Shown: positions 8,974-20,900 of the stretch, in pieces
Layout of the letters: the number at the start of each line of letters is the position of its first letter
Position numbering within the stretch: position 1 is the stretch's first letter
Source of the DNA: Petrolisthes cinctipes
Lineage: Eukaryota; Arthropoda; Malacostraca; Decapoda; Porcellanidae
Length of the DNA: 64,000 bases
Assembly: GCA_033782935.1 (NCBI GenBank)
Contig: JAWQEG010001441.1
Location: 62,001-126,000, forward strand
Reading direction: 5' to 3'
Notes under the pieces: model-generated
The model's input: only the letters and a program-made list of their open reading frames with translations
Told to the model about the DNA's origin: nothing
Databases searched by the model: none
Position numbers and translations under genes: made by a program

Positions 8974-11900
8974 AAAACACCCGAAAATTCAATATTTTGG
9001 GGTCCCAGAAGCAATCTGTACATGCCTACACAGTGCTAGAATATTTTCAAAATATAGGCTAAAAACATGCTAGAAATCGACATTTTAGGTGCCAAAAAAT
9101 CGATATCTCAAATTCAGTCCCAAAACACCCGAAAATTCGATATTTAGAGGTCCCAGAAGGTATCTGTACATGCCTACTCCGTGTTAGAGTATTTTCAAAA
9201 TATAGGCTAAAAACATGCTAAAAATCGATCTTTTAGGTGCCAAAAAGTCAATATCTCAAATTCAGTCCCAAAACACCCGAAAATTCAATATTTTGGGGTC
9301 CCAGAAGCGATCTGTACATGCCTACTCCGTGTTAGAGTATTTTCAAAATACATGCTCAAAACATACTGAAAATCGATCTTTTAGGTGCACAAAAGTCGAT
9401 ATGTGCATGCATCTTCAGTACCCGTTTATATCTCAAATTCAGGCTCAAAACACCCGAAAATTCAATATTTTGGGGTCCCAGAAGCAATCTGTACATGCCT
9501 ACTCAGTGTTAGAGTATTTTCAAAATACAGGCCAAAAACATACTGAAAATCGATCTTTTAGGTGCACAAAAGTCGATATGTGCATGCATCTTCAGTACCC
9601 GTTTATATCTCAAATTCAGGCTCAAAACACCTGAAAATTCAATATTTTGGGGTCCCAGAAGCAATCTGTACATGCCTACTCAGTGTTAGAGTATTTTCAA
9701 AATACAGGCCCAAAACATGCTGAAAATCGATATTTTAGATGCCCAAAGTCAATATGTGCATGTATCTTCTGTACCCGTTTATATCTCAAATTCAGGCTCA
9801 AAACACCCGAAAATTCAATATTTTGGGGTCCCAGAAGCAATCTGTACATGCCTACACAGTGCTAGAATATTTTCAAAATATAGGCTAAAAACATGCTAGA
9901 AATCGACATTTTAGGTGCCAAAAAATCGATATCTCAAATTCAGTCCCAAAACACCCGAAAATTCGATATTTAGAGGTCCCAGAAGGTATCTGTACATGCC
10001 TACTCCGTGTTAGAGTATTTTCAAAATATAGGCTAAAAACATGCTAAAAATCGATCTTTTAGGTGCCAAAAAGTCAATATCTCAAATTCAGTCCCAAAAC
10101 TCCCGAAAATTCAATATTTTGGGGTCCCAGAAGCGATCTGTACATGCCTACTCCGTGTTAGAGTATTTTCAAAATACATGCTCAAAACATACTGAAAATC
10201 GATCTTTTAGGTGCACAAAAGTCGATATGTGCATGCATCTTCAGTACCCGTTTATATCTCAAATTCAGGCTCAAAACACCCGAAAATTCAATATTTTGGG
10301 GTCCCTGAAGCAATCTGTACATGCCTACTCAGTGTTAGAGTATTTTCAAAATACAGGCCAAAAACATACTGAAAATCGATCTTTTAGGTGCACAAAAGTC
10401 GATATGTGCATGCATCTTCTGTACCCGTTTATATCTCAAATTCTGGCCCTAAACACCCGAAAATTCGATATTTTGGGGTCCCAGAAGCGATCTGTACATG
10501 CCTACTCCGTGTTAGAGTATTATCAAAATATAGGCTCAAAACATGCTGAAAATCGATATTTTAGATGCCCAAAGTCAATATGTGCATGTATCTTCTGTAC
10601 CCGTTTATATCTCAAATTTAGGCTCAAAACACCCGAAAATTCAATATTTTGGGGTCCCAGAAGCAATCTGTACAGTGCTAGAATATTTTCAAAATATAGG
10701 CTAAAAACATGCTAAAAATCGATCTTTTAGGTGCCAAAAAGTCGATATCTCAAATTCAGTCCCAAAACACCCGCAAAACCGATATTTAGGGGTCCCAGAA
10801 GCGATCTGTACATGCCTACTCCGTGTTAGAGTATTTTCAAAATACATGCCCAAAACATACTGAAAATCGATCTTTTAGGTGCACAAAAGTCGATATGTGC
10901 ATGCATCTTCAGTACCCGTTTATATCTCAAATTCAGGCTCAAAACACCCGAAAATTCAATATTTTGGGGTCCCAGAAGCAACCTGTACATGCTTACTCCG
11001 TGTTAGAGTATTTTCAAAATACAGTCCAAAAACATATTGAAAATCGATCTTTTAGGTGCCCAAAAGTCGATATGTGCATGCATCTTCTGTACCCGTTTAT
11101 ATCTCAAATTCTGGCCCTAAACCCCCGAAAATTCGATATTTTGGGGTCCCAGAAGCGATCTGTACATGCCTACTCCGTGTTAGAGTATTTTCAAAATTCA
11201 GGCCCAAAACATGCTGAAAATCGATATTTTTGGTGCCCAAAGTCAATATGTGCATGTATCTTCTGTACCCGTTTATATCTCAAATTCAGGCTCAAAACAC
11301 CCGAAAATTCAATTTTTTGGGGTCCCAGAAGCAATCTGTACAGTGCTAGAATATTTTCAAAATATAGGCTAAAAACATGCTAAAAATCGTTCTTTTAGGT
11401 GCCAAAAAGTCAATATCTCAAATTCAGTCCCAAAACACCCGAAAATTCAATATTTAGGGGTCCCAGAAGCGATCTGTACATGCCTACTCAGTGTTAGAGT
11501 ATTTTCAAAATACAGGCCAAAAACATACTGAAAATCGATCTTTTAGGTGGCCAAAAGTCGATATGTGCATGCATCTTCTGTACCCGTTTATATCTCAATT
11601 TCTGGCCCTAAACAACCGAAAATTCGATATTTTGGGGTCCCAGAAGCGATCTGTACATGCCTACTCTGTGTTAGAGTATTTTCAAAATTCAGGCCCAAAA
11701 CATGCTGAAAATCGATATTTTTGGTGCCCAAAGTCAATATGTGCATGTATCTTCTGTACCCGTTTATATCTCTAATTCAGGCTCAAAACACCCGAAAAAT
11801 CAATATTTTGGGGTCCCAGAAGCAATCTGTACATGCCTACACAGTGCTAGAATATTTTCAAAATATAGGCTAAAAATATGCAAAAAATCGACGTTTTAGG

Positions 11901-12493
11901 TGCCAAAAAATCGAGATATCAAATTCAGTCCCAAAACACCCGAAAATTCGATATTTAGAGGTCCCAGAAGGTATCTGTACATGCCTACTCCGTGTTAGAG
12001 TATTTTCAAAATACAGGCCAAAAACATACTGAAAATCGATCTTTTAGGTGCCCAAAAGTCGATATGTGCATGTATCTTCTGTACCCGTTTATATCTCAAA
12101 TTCAGGCTCAAAACACCCGAAAATTCAATAGTTTGGGGTCCCAGAAGCAATCTGTACATGCCTACTCAGTGCCAGAATATTTTCAAAATATAGGCTAAAA
12201 ACATGCTAAAAATCGATCTTTTAGGTGCCAAAAAGTCGATATCTCAAATTCAGTCCCAAAACACCCGAAAAATCGATATTTAGGGGTCCCAGAAGCGATA
12301 TGTACATGCCTACTCCGTGTTAGAGTATTTTCAAAATACATGCTCAAAACATACTGAAAATCGATCTTTTAGGTGCACAAAAGTCGATATGTGCAAGCAT
12401 CTTTAGTACCCGTTTATATCTCAAATTCAGGCTCAAAACACCCGAAAATTCAATATTTTGGGGTCCCAGAAGCAATCTGTACATGCCTACTCA

Positions 12494-12654
12494 GTGTTAG
12501 AGTATTTTCAAAATACAGGCCCAAAACATGCTGAAAATCGATATTTTAGATGCCCATGTATCTTCTGTACCCGTTTATATCTCAAATTCAGGCTCAAAAC
12601 ACAAGAAAATTCGATATTTAGGGGTCCCAGAAGCAATCTGTACATGCCTACACA
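12494..12654 (+). repeat. B2 variant with 15-bp deletion (copy 1 of 4)
   Basis: GATGCCC is followed directly by ATGTATCTTC; the 15 bases AAAGTCAATATGTGC are missing, so the unit is 161 bp. Its trimer continues into a C2 with ATCGACGTTTTAGG. The same deletion recurs at 13306, 14469 and 15958 and nowhere else that I found. Confidence 0.88.
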
Positions 12655-13305
12655 GTGCTAGAATATTTTCAAAATATAGGCTAAAAACATGCAAAAAATC
12701 GACGTTTTAGGTGCCAAAAAATCGATATATCAAATTCAGTCCCAAAACACCCGAAAATTCGATATTTAGAGGTCCCAGAAAGTATCTGTACATGCCTACT
12801 CCGTGTTAGAGTATTTTCAAAATACAGGCCCAAAACATGCTGAAAATCGATATTTTAGGTGCCCAAAAGTCGATATGTGCATGTATCTTCTGTACCCGTT
12901 TATATCTCAAATTCAGGCTCAAAACACCCGAAAATTTTAATAGTTTGGGGTCCCAGAAGCAATCTGTACATGCCTACTCAGTGCTAGAATATTTTCAAAA
13001 TATAGGCTAAAAACATGCTAAAAATCGATGTTTTAGGTGCCAAAAAGTCGATATCTCAAATTCAGTCCCAAAACACCCGAAAATTCGATATTTAGGGGTC
13101 CCAGAAGCGATCTGTACATGCCTACTCCGTGTTAGAGTATTTTCAAAATACATGCTCAAAACATACTGAAAATCGATCTTTTAGGTGCACAAAAGTCGAT
13201 ATGTGCATGCATCTTCAGTACCCGTTTATATCTCAAATTCAGGCTCAAAACACCCGAAAATTCAATATTTTGGGGTCCCAGAAGCAATCTGTACATGCCT
13301 ACTCA

Positions 13306-13466
13306 GTGTTAGAGTATTTTCAAAATACAGGCCCAAAACATGCTGAAAATCGATATTTTAGATGCCCATGTATCTTCTGTACCCGTTTATATCTCAAATT
13401 CAGACTCAAAACACCCGAAAATTCAATATTTTGGGGTCCCAGAAGCAATCTGTACATGCCTACACA
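13306..13466 (+). repeat. B2 variant with 15-bp deletion (copy 2 of 4)
   Basis: Same 15-base loss after GATGCCC. This copy also has TTCAGACTC instead of TTCAGGCTC, and its C2 unit starts with CAAAAAATAGGCCC, a C/B-like mixture. Confidence 0.88.
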
Positions 13467-14468
13467 GTGCTAGAATATTTTCAAAAAATAGGCCCAAAAC
13501 ATGCTAAAAATCGACATTTTCGGTGCCAAAAAATCGATATCTCAAATTCAGTCCCAAAACACCCGAAAATTCGATATTTAGAGGTCCCAGAAGGTATCTG
13601 TACATGCCTACTCCGTGTTAGAGTATTTTCAGAATACAGGCCAAAAACATACTGAAAATCGATCTTTTAGGTGCACAAAAGTCGATATGTGCATGTATCT
13701 TCTGTACCCGTTTATATCTCAATTTCTGGCCCTAAACACCCGAAAATTCGATATTTTGGGGTCCCAGAAGCGATCTGTACATGCCTACTCCGTGTTAGAG
13801 TATTTTCAAAATTCAGGCCCAAAACATGCTGAAAATCGATATTTTTGGTGCCCAAAGTCAATATGTGCATGTATCTTCTGTACCCGTTTATATCTCAAAT
13901 TCAGGCTCAAAACACCCGAAAATTCAATATTTTGGGGTCCCAGAAGCAATCTGTACATGCCTACTCAGTGTTAGAGTATTTTCAAAATACAGGCCCAAAA
14001 CATGCTGAAAATCGATATTTTAGATGCCCAAAGTCAATATGTGCATGTATCTTCTGTACCCGTTTATATCTCAAATTCAGGCTCAAAACACCCGAAAATT
14101 CAATATTTTGGGGTCCCAGAAGCAATCTGTACATGCCTACACAGTGCTAGAATATTTTCAAAATATAGGCTAAAAACATGCTAAAAATCGATCTTTTAGG
14201 TGCCAAAAAGTCGATATCTCAAATTCAGTCCCAAAACACCCGAAAATTCGATATTTAGGGGTCCCAGAAGCGATCTGTACATGCCTACTCCGTGTTAGAG
14301 TATTTTCAAAATACATGCTCAAAACATACTGAAAATCGATCTTTTAGGTGCATAAAAGTCGATATGTGCATGCATCTTCAGTACCCGTTTATATCTCAAA
14401 TTCAGGCTCAAAACACCCGAAAATTCAATATTTTGGGGTCCCAGAAGCAATCTGTACATGCCTACTCA

Positions 14469-14629
14469 GTGTTAGAGTATTTTCAAAATACAGGCCCAAA
14501 ACATGCTGAAAATCGATATTTTAGATGCCCATGTATCTTCTGTACCCGTTTATATCTCAAATTCAGGCTCAAAACACCCGAAAATTCAATATTTTGGGGT
14601 CCCAGAAGCAATCTGTACATGCCTACACA
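14469..14629 (+). repeat. B2 variant with 15-bp deletion (copy 3 of 4)
   Basis: Same 15-base loss after GATGCCC. The preceding A2 at 14292 has GGTGCATAAAAG instead of GGTGCACAAAAG. Confidence 0.88.
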
Positions 14630-15957
14630 GTGCTAGAATATTTTCAAAATATAGGCTAAAAACATGCTAAAAATCGACATTTTAGGTGCCAAAAAATCGA
14701 TATCTCAAATTCAGTCCCAAAACACCCGAAAATTCGATATTTAGAGGTCCCAGAAGGTATCTGTACATGCCTACTCCGTGTTAGAGTATTTTCAGAATAC
14801 AGGCCAAAAACATACTGAAAATCGATCTTTTAGGTACCCAAAAGTCGATATGTGCATGCATCTTCTGTACCCGTTTATATCTCAAATTCTGGCCCAAAAC
14901 ATCCGAAAATTCGATATTTTGGGGTCCCAGAAGCGATCTGTACATGCCTACTCCGTGTTAGAGTATTTTCAAAATACAGGCCAAAAACATACTGAAAATC
15001 GATCTTTTAGGCTGCCAAAAGTCGATATGTGCATGCATCTTCTGTACCCGTTTATATCTCAAATTCTGGCCCTAAACACCCGAAAATTCGATATTTTGGG
15101 GTCCCAGAAGCGATCTGTACATGCCTACTCCGTGTTAGAGTATTTTCAAAATTCAGGCCCAAAACATGCTGAAAATTGATAGTTTTGGTGCCCAAAGTCA
15201 ATATGTGCATGTATCTTCTGTACCCGTTTATATCTCAAATTCAGGCTCAAAACACCCGAAAATTCAATATTTTGGGGTCCCAGAAGCAATCTGTACATGC
15301 CTACTCAGTGCTAGAATATTTTCAAAATATAGGCTAAAAATATGCTAAAAATCGATCTTTTAGGTGCCAAAAAGTCGATATCTCAAATTCAGTCCCAAAA
15401 CACCCGAAAATTCGATATTTAGGGGTCCCAGAAGCGATCTGCACATGCCTACTCCGTGTTAGAGTATTTTCAAAATACATGCTCAAAACATACTGAAAAT
15501 CGATCTTTTAGGTGCACAAAAGTCGATATGTGCATGCATCTTCAGTACCCGTTTATATCTCAAATTCAGGCTCAAAACACCCGAAAATTCAATATTTTGG
15601 GGTCCCAGAAGCAATCTGTACATGCCTACTCAATGCTAGAATATTTTCAAAATATAGGCTAAAAACATGCTATAAATCGATCTTTTAGGTGCCAAAAAGT
15701 CGATATCTCAAATTCAGTCCCAAAACACCCGAAAATTCGATATTTAGGGGTCCCAGAAGCGATCTGTACATGCCTACTCCGTGTTAGAGTATTTTCAAAA
15801 TACATGCTCAAAACATACTGAAAATCGATCTTTTAGGTGCACGAAAGTCGATATGTGCATACATCTTCAGTACCCGTTTATATCTCAAATTCAGGCTCAA
15901 AACACCCGAAAATTCAATATTTTGGGGTCCCAGAAGCAATCTGTACATGCCTACTCA

Positions 15958-16118
15958 GTGTTAGAGTATTTTCAAAATACAGGCCCAAAACATGCTGAAA
16001 ATCGATATTTTAGATGCCCATGTATCTTCTGTACCCGTTTATATCTCAAATTCAGGCTCAAAACACCCGAAAATTCAATATTTTGGGGTCCCAGAAGCAA
16101 TCTGTACATGCCTACACA
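15958..16118 (+). repeat. B2 variant with 15-bp deletion (copy 4 of 4)
   Basis: Same 15-base loss after GATGCCC. The preceding A2 at 15781 has GCACGAAAG and GTGCATACATC. This is the last copy; B2 units from 16945 on have the full length. Confidence 0.88.
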
Positions 16119-16689
16119 GTGCTAGAATATTTTCAAAATATAGGCTAAAAACATGCTAAAAATCGACATTTTAGGTGCCAAAAAATCGATATATCAAATT
16201 CAGTCCCAAAACACCCGAAAATTCGATATTTAGAGATCCCAGAAGGTATCTGTACATGCCTACTCCTTGTTAGAGTATTTTCAAAATACAGGCCAAAATC
16301 ATACTGAAAATCGATCTTTTAGGTGCCCAAAAGTCGATATGTGCATGCATCTTCTGTACCCGTTTATATCTCAAATTCTGGCCCTAAACACCCGAAAATT
16401 CGATATTTTGGGGTCCCAGAAGCGATCTGTACATGCCTACTCCGTGTTAGAGTATTTTCAAAATTCAGGCCCAAAACATGCTGAAAATCGATATTTTTTG
16501 TGCCCAAAGTCAATATGTGCATGTATCTTCTGTACCCGTTTATATCTCAAATTCAGGCTCAAAACACCCGAAAATTCAATATTTTGGGGTCCCAGAAGCA
16601 ATATGTACATGCCTACTCAGTGCTAGAATATTTTCAAAATATAGGCTAAAAAAATGCTAAAAATCGATCTTCTAGGTGCCAAAAAGTCG

Positions 16690-17215
16690 ATATCTCAAAT
16701 TCAGTCCCAAAACACCCGAAAATTCGATATTTAGGGGTCCCAGAAGCGATCTGTACATGCCTACTCCGTGTTAGAGTATTTTCAAAATACATGCTCAAAA
16801 CATACTGAAAATCGATCTTTTGGGTGCACAAAAGTCGATATGTGCATGCATCTTCAGTACAAGTTCATATCTCAAATTCAGGCTCAAAACACCCGAAAAT
16901 TCAATATTTTGGGGTCCCAGAAGCAATCTGTACATGCCTACTCAGTGTTAGAGTATTTTCAAAATACAGGCCCAAAACATGCTGAAAATCGATATTTTAG
17001 ATGCCCAAAGTCAATATGTGCATGTATCTTCTGTACCCGTTTATATCACAAATTCAGGCTCAAAACACCCGAAAATTCAATATTTTGGGGTCCCAGAAGC
17101 AATCTGTACATGCCTACACAGTGCTAGAATATTTTCAAAATATAGGCTAAAAACATGCTAAAAATCGACATTTTAGGTGCCAAAAACTCGATATCTCAAA
17201 TTCAGTCCCAAAACA
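16690..17215 (+). repeat. Segment duplicated at 17869-18394 (offset 1179)
   Basis: The A2 unit at 16768 has ATCGATCTTTTGGGTGC and CAGTACAAGTTCATATC, and its B2 has TTTATATCACAAATTC. All three variants recur in the trimer at 17947. Flanks differ, giving approximate ends. The offset equals one trimer plus one 4-mer (501+678). Confidence 0.8.
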
Positions 17216-17268
17216 CCCGAAAACTCGATATTTAGAGGTCCCAGAAGGTATCTGTACATGCCTACTCC

Positions 17269-17946
17269 TTGTTAGAGTATTTTCAACATACAGGCCAAAA
17301 ACATACTGAAAATCGATCTTTTAGGTGCCCAAAAGTCGATATGTGCATGCATCTTCTGTACCCGTTTATATCTCAAATTCTGGCCCTAAACACCCGAAAA
17401 TTCGATATTTTGGGGTCCCAGAAGCGATCTGTACATGCCTACTCCGTGTTAGAGTATTTTCAAAATTCAGGCCCAAAACATGCTGAAAATCGATCTTTTA
17501 GGTGCACAAAAGTCGATATGTGCATGCATCTTCAGTACCCGTTTATATCTCAAATTCAGGCTCAAAACACCCGAAAATTCAATATTTTGGGGTCCCAGAA
17601 GGAATCTGTACATGCCTATTCAGTGTTAGAGTATTTTCAAAATACAGGCCCAAAACATACTGATAATCGATATTTTAGATGCCCAAAGTCAATATGTGCA
17701 TGTATCTTCTGTACCCGTTTATATCTCAAATTCAGGCTCAAAACACCCGAAAATTCAATATTTTGGGGTCCCAGAAGCAATCTGTACATGCCTACACAGT
17801 GCTAGAATATTTTCAAAATATAGGCTAAAAACATGCTAAAAATCGACATTTTAGGTGCCAAAAACTCGATATCTCAAATTCAGTCCCAAAACACCCGAAA
17901 ATTCGATATTTAGGGGTCCCAGAAGCGATCTGTACATGCCTACTCC
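17269..17946 (+). repeat. 678-bp 4-mer HOR variant, copy 1
   Basis: A1 17269, B1/A2 hybrid 17446, B2 17623, C2 17799. The hybrid starts as B1 (AATTCAGGCCC, CATGCTG) and continues as A2 (GGTGCACAAAAG). The switch falls within the shared GAAAATCGAT at 17485-17494. B2 carries CCTATTCAGTG, CATACTGATAATCG and an upstream AGAAGGAATCTG. Further copies lie at 33772, 43107 and 60868. Confidence 0.88.
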
Positions 17947-20900
17947 GTGTTAGAGTATTTTCAAAATACATGCTCAAAACATACTGAAAATCGATCTTTT
18001 GGGTGCACAAAAGTCGATATGTGCATGCATCTTCAGTACAAGTTCATATCTCAAATTCAGGCTCAAAACACCCGAAAATTCAATATTTTGGGGTCCCAGA
18101 AGCAATCTGTACATGCCTACTCAGTGTTAGAGTATTTTCAAAATACAGGCCCAAAACATGCTGAAAATCGATATTTTAGATGCCCAAAGTCAATATGTGC
18201 ATGTATCTTCTGTACCCGTTTATATCACAAATTCAGGCTCAAAACACCCGAAAATTCAATATTTTGGGGTCCCAGAAGCAATCTGTACATGCCTACACAG
18301 TGCTAGAATATTTTCAAAATATAGGCTAAAAACATGCTAAAAATCGACATTTTAGGTGCCAAAAACTCGATATCTCAAATTCAGTCCCAAAACACCCGAA
18401 AATTCGATATTTAGGGGTCCCAGAAGCGATCTGTACATGCCTACTCCGTGTTAGAGTATTTTCAAAATACATGCTCAAAACATACTGAAAATCGATCTTT
18501 TAGGTGCACAAAAGTCGATATGTGCATGCATCTTCAGTACCCGTTTATATCTCAAATTCAGGCTCAAAACACCCGAAAATTCAATATTTTGGGGTCCCAG
18601 AAGCAATCTGTACATGCCTACTCAATGTTAGAGTATTTTCAAAATACAGGCCAAAACATGCTGATAATCGATATTTTATATGCCCAAAGTCAATATGTGC
18701 ATGTATCTTCTGTACCCGTTTATATCTCAAATTCAGGCTCAAAACACCCGAAAATTCAATATTTTGGGGTCCCAGAAGCAATCTGTACATGCCTACACAG
18801 TGCTAGAATATTTTCAAAATATAGGCTAAAAACATGCTAAAAATCGATATTTTAGGTGCCAAAAAATCGATATCTCAAATTCAGTCCCAAAACACCCGAA
18901 AATTCGATATTTAGAGGTCCCAGAAGGTATCTGTACATGCCTACTCCTTGTTAGAGTATTTTCAACATACAGGCCAAAAACATACTGAAAATCGATCTTT
19001 TAGGTGCCAAAAAGTCGATATGTGCATGCATCTTCTGTACCCGTTTATATCTCAAATTCTGGCCCTAAACACCCGAAAATTCGATATTTTGGGGTCCCAG
19101 AAGCGATCTGTACATGCCTACTCCGTGTCAGAGTATTTTCAAAATTCAGGCCCAAAACATGCTGAAAATCGATATTTTTGGTGCCCAAAGTCAATATGTG
19201 CATGTATCTTCTGTACCCGTTTATATCTCAAATTCAGGCTCAAAACACCCGAAAATTCAATATTTTGGGGTCCCAGAAGCAATCTGTACATGCCTACTCA
19301 GTGCTAGAATATTTTCAAAATATAGGCTAAAAACATGCTAAAAATCGATCTTTTAGGTGCCAAAAAGTCGATATCTCAAATTCAGTCCCAAAACACCCGA
19401 AAATTCGATATTTAGGGGTCCCAGAAGCGATCTGTACATGCCTACTCTGTGTTAGAGTATTTTCAAAATACATGCTCAAAAACATACTGAAAATCGATCT
19501 TTTAGGTGCACAAAAGTCGATATGTGCATGCATCTTCAGTACCCGTTTATATCTCAAATTCAGGCTCAAAACACCCGAAAATTCAATATTTTGGGGTCCC
19601 AGAAGCAATCTGTACATGCCTACTCAGTGTTAGAGTATTTTCAAAATACAGGCCCAAAACATGCTGAAAATCGATATTTTTGGTGCCCAAAGTAAATATG
19701 TGCATGTATCTTCTGTACCCGTTTATATCTCAAATTCAGGCTCAAAACCCCCGAAAATTCAATATTTTGGGGTCCCAGAAGCAATCTGTACATATTCACT
19801 CAGTGCTAGAATATTTTCAAAATATAGGCTAAAAACATGCTAAAAATCGATCTTTTAGGTGCCAAAAAGTCGATATCTCAAATTCAGTCCCAAAACACCC
19901 GAAAATTCGATATTTAGGGGTCCCAGAAGCGATCTGTACATGCCTACTCCGTGTTAGAGTATTTTCAAAATACATGCTCAAAACATACTGAAAATCGATC
20001 TTTTAGGTGCACAAAAGTCGATGTGTGCATGCATCTTCAGTACCCGTTTATATCTCAAATTCAGGCTCAAAACACCCGAAAATTCAATATTTTGGGGTCC
20101 CAGAAGCAATCTGTACATGCCTACTCAGTGTTAGAGTATTTTCAAAATACAGGCCCAAAACATGCTGAAAATCGATATTTTAGATGCCCAAAGTCAATAT
20201 GTGCATGTATCTTCTGTACCCGTTTATATCTCAAATTCAGGCTCAAAACACCCGAAAATTCAATATTTTGAGGTCCCAGAAGCAATCTGTACATGCCTAC
20301 ACAGTGCTAGAATATTTTCAAAATATAGGCTAAAAACATGCTAAAAATCGACATTTTAGGTGCCAAAAAATCGATATCTAAATTCAGTCCCAAAACACCC
20401 GAAAATTCGATATTTAGAGGTCCCAGAAGGTATCTGTACTTGCCTACTCCTTGTTAGAGTATTTTCAACATACAGGCCAAAAACATACCGAAAATCGATC
20501 TTTTAGGTGCCCAAAAGTCGATATGTGCATGCATCTTCTGTACCCGTTTATATCTCAAATTCTGGCCCTAAACACCCGAAAATTCGATATTTTGGGGTCC
20601 CAGAAGCGATCTGTACATGCCTACTCCGTGTTAGAGTATTTTCAAAATTCAGGCCCAAAACATGCTGAAAATCGATATTTTTGGTGCCCAAAGTCAATAT
20701 GTGCATGTATCTTCTGTACCCGTTTATATCTCAAATTCAGGCTCAAAACACCCGAAAATTCAATATTTTGGGGTCCCAGAAGCAATCTGTACAGTGCTAG
20801 AATATTTTCAAAATATAGGCTAAAAACATGCTAAAAATCGACATTTTAGGTGCCAAAAAATCGATATATCAAATTCAGTCCCAAAACACCCGAAAATTCG

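Larger units (their letters stand above)
5351..10331 (+). repeat. 4.33-kb tandem block, copy II (with 649 extra bases)
   Basis: Positions 1021 to about 3698 recur at 5351 to about 8030 with an offset of 4330, rising to 4332 after a 12-bp versus 10-bp deletion near 2865/7196. Positions 3699-5350 recur at 8680-10331 with an offset of 4981. The difference, 649 bp, equals four units: C2 8031, A1 8179, B1 8356 and C1 8532. The boundary with copy I lies close to 5340-5351, where the upstream flank stops matching. Confidence 0.87.
10332..16266 (+). repeat. Irregular zone of mixed multimers
   Basis: Unit starts: A 10332, B2 10509, C1 10675, A2 10823, A1 11000, B1 11177, C1 11343, A1 11491, B1 11668, C2 11844, A 11992, C1 12169, A2 12317, B2 12494, C2 12655, B/A hybrid 12803, C1 12981, A2 13129, B2 13306, C2 13467, A1 13615, B1 13792, B2 13968, C1 14144, A2 14292, B2 14469, C2 14630, A1 14778, A1 14955, B1 15132, C1 15308, A2 15456, C1 15633, A2 15781, B2 15958, C2 16119. 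It contains A-C or B-C dimers (325-326 bp), A-A-B-C and A-B-B-C 4-mers, and scattered single-base variants, more than in later segments. Confidence 0.85.

Noticed and set aside
10041..10715. Open reading frame of 224 codons, and about two hundred shorter ones throughout
   Set aside because: They are by-products of the repeat: the 177-bp A unit is 59 codons without a stop in one frame, so A-A runs stay open. B (176) and C (148) shift the frame and close it. Starts and stops recur at fixed places in the units, overlapping frames are equally open, and no known domain is recognisable.
16646..16831. Open frames on the minus strand (also 19327-19617, 35656-35946, 45166-45456 and 62926-63216)
   Set aside because: They recur at the same unit position wherever one variant restores the frame across a C-A junction. 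They have no independent sign of coding.
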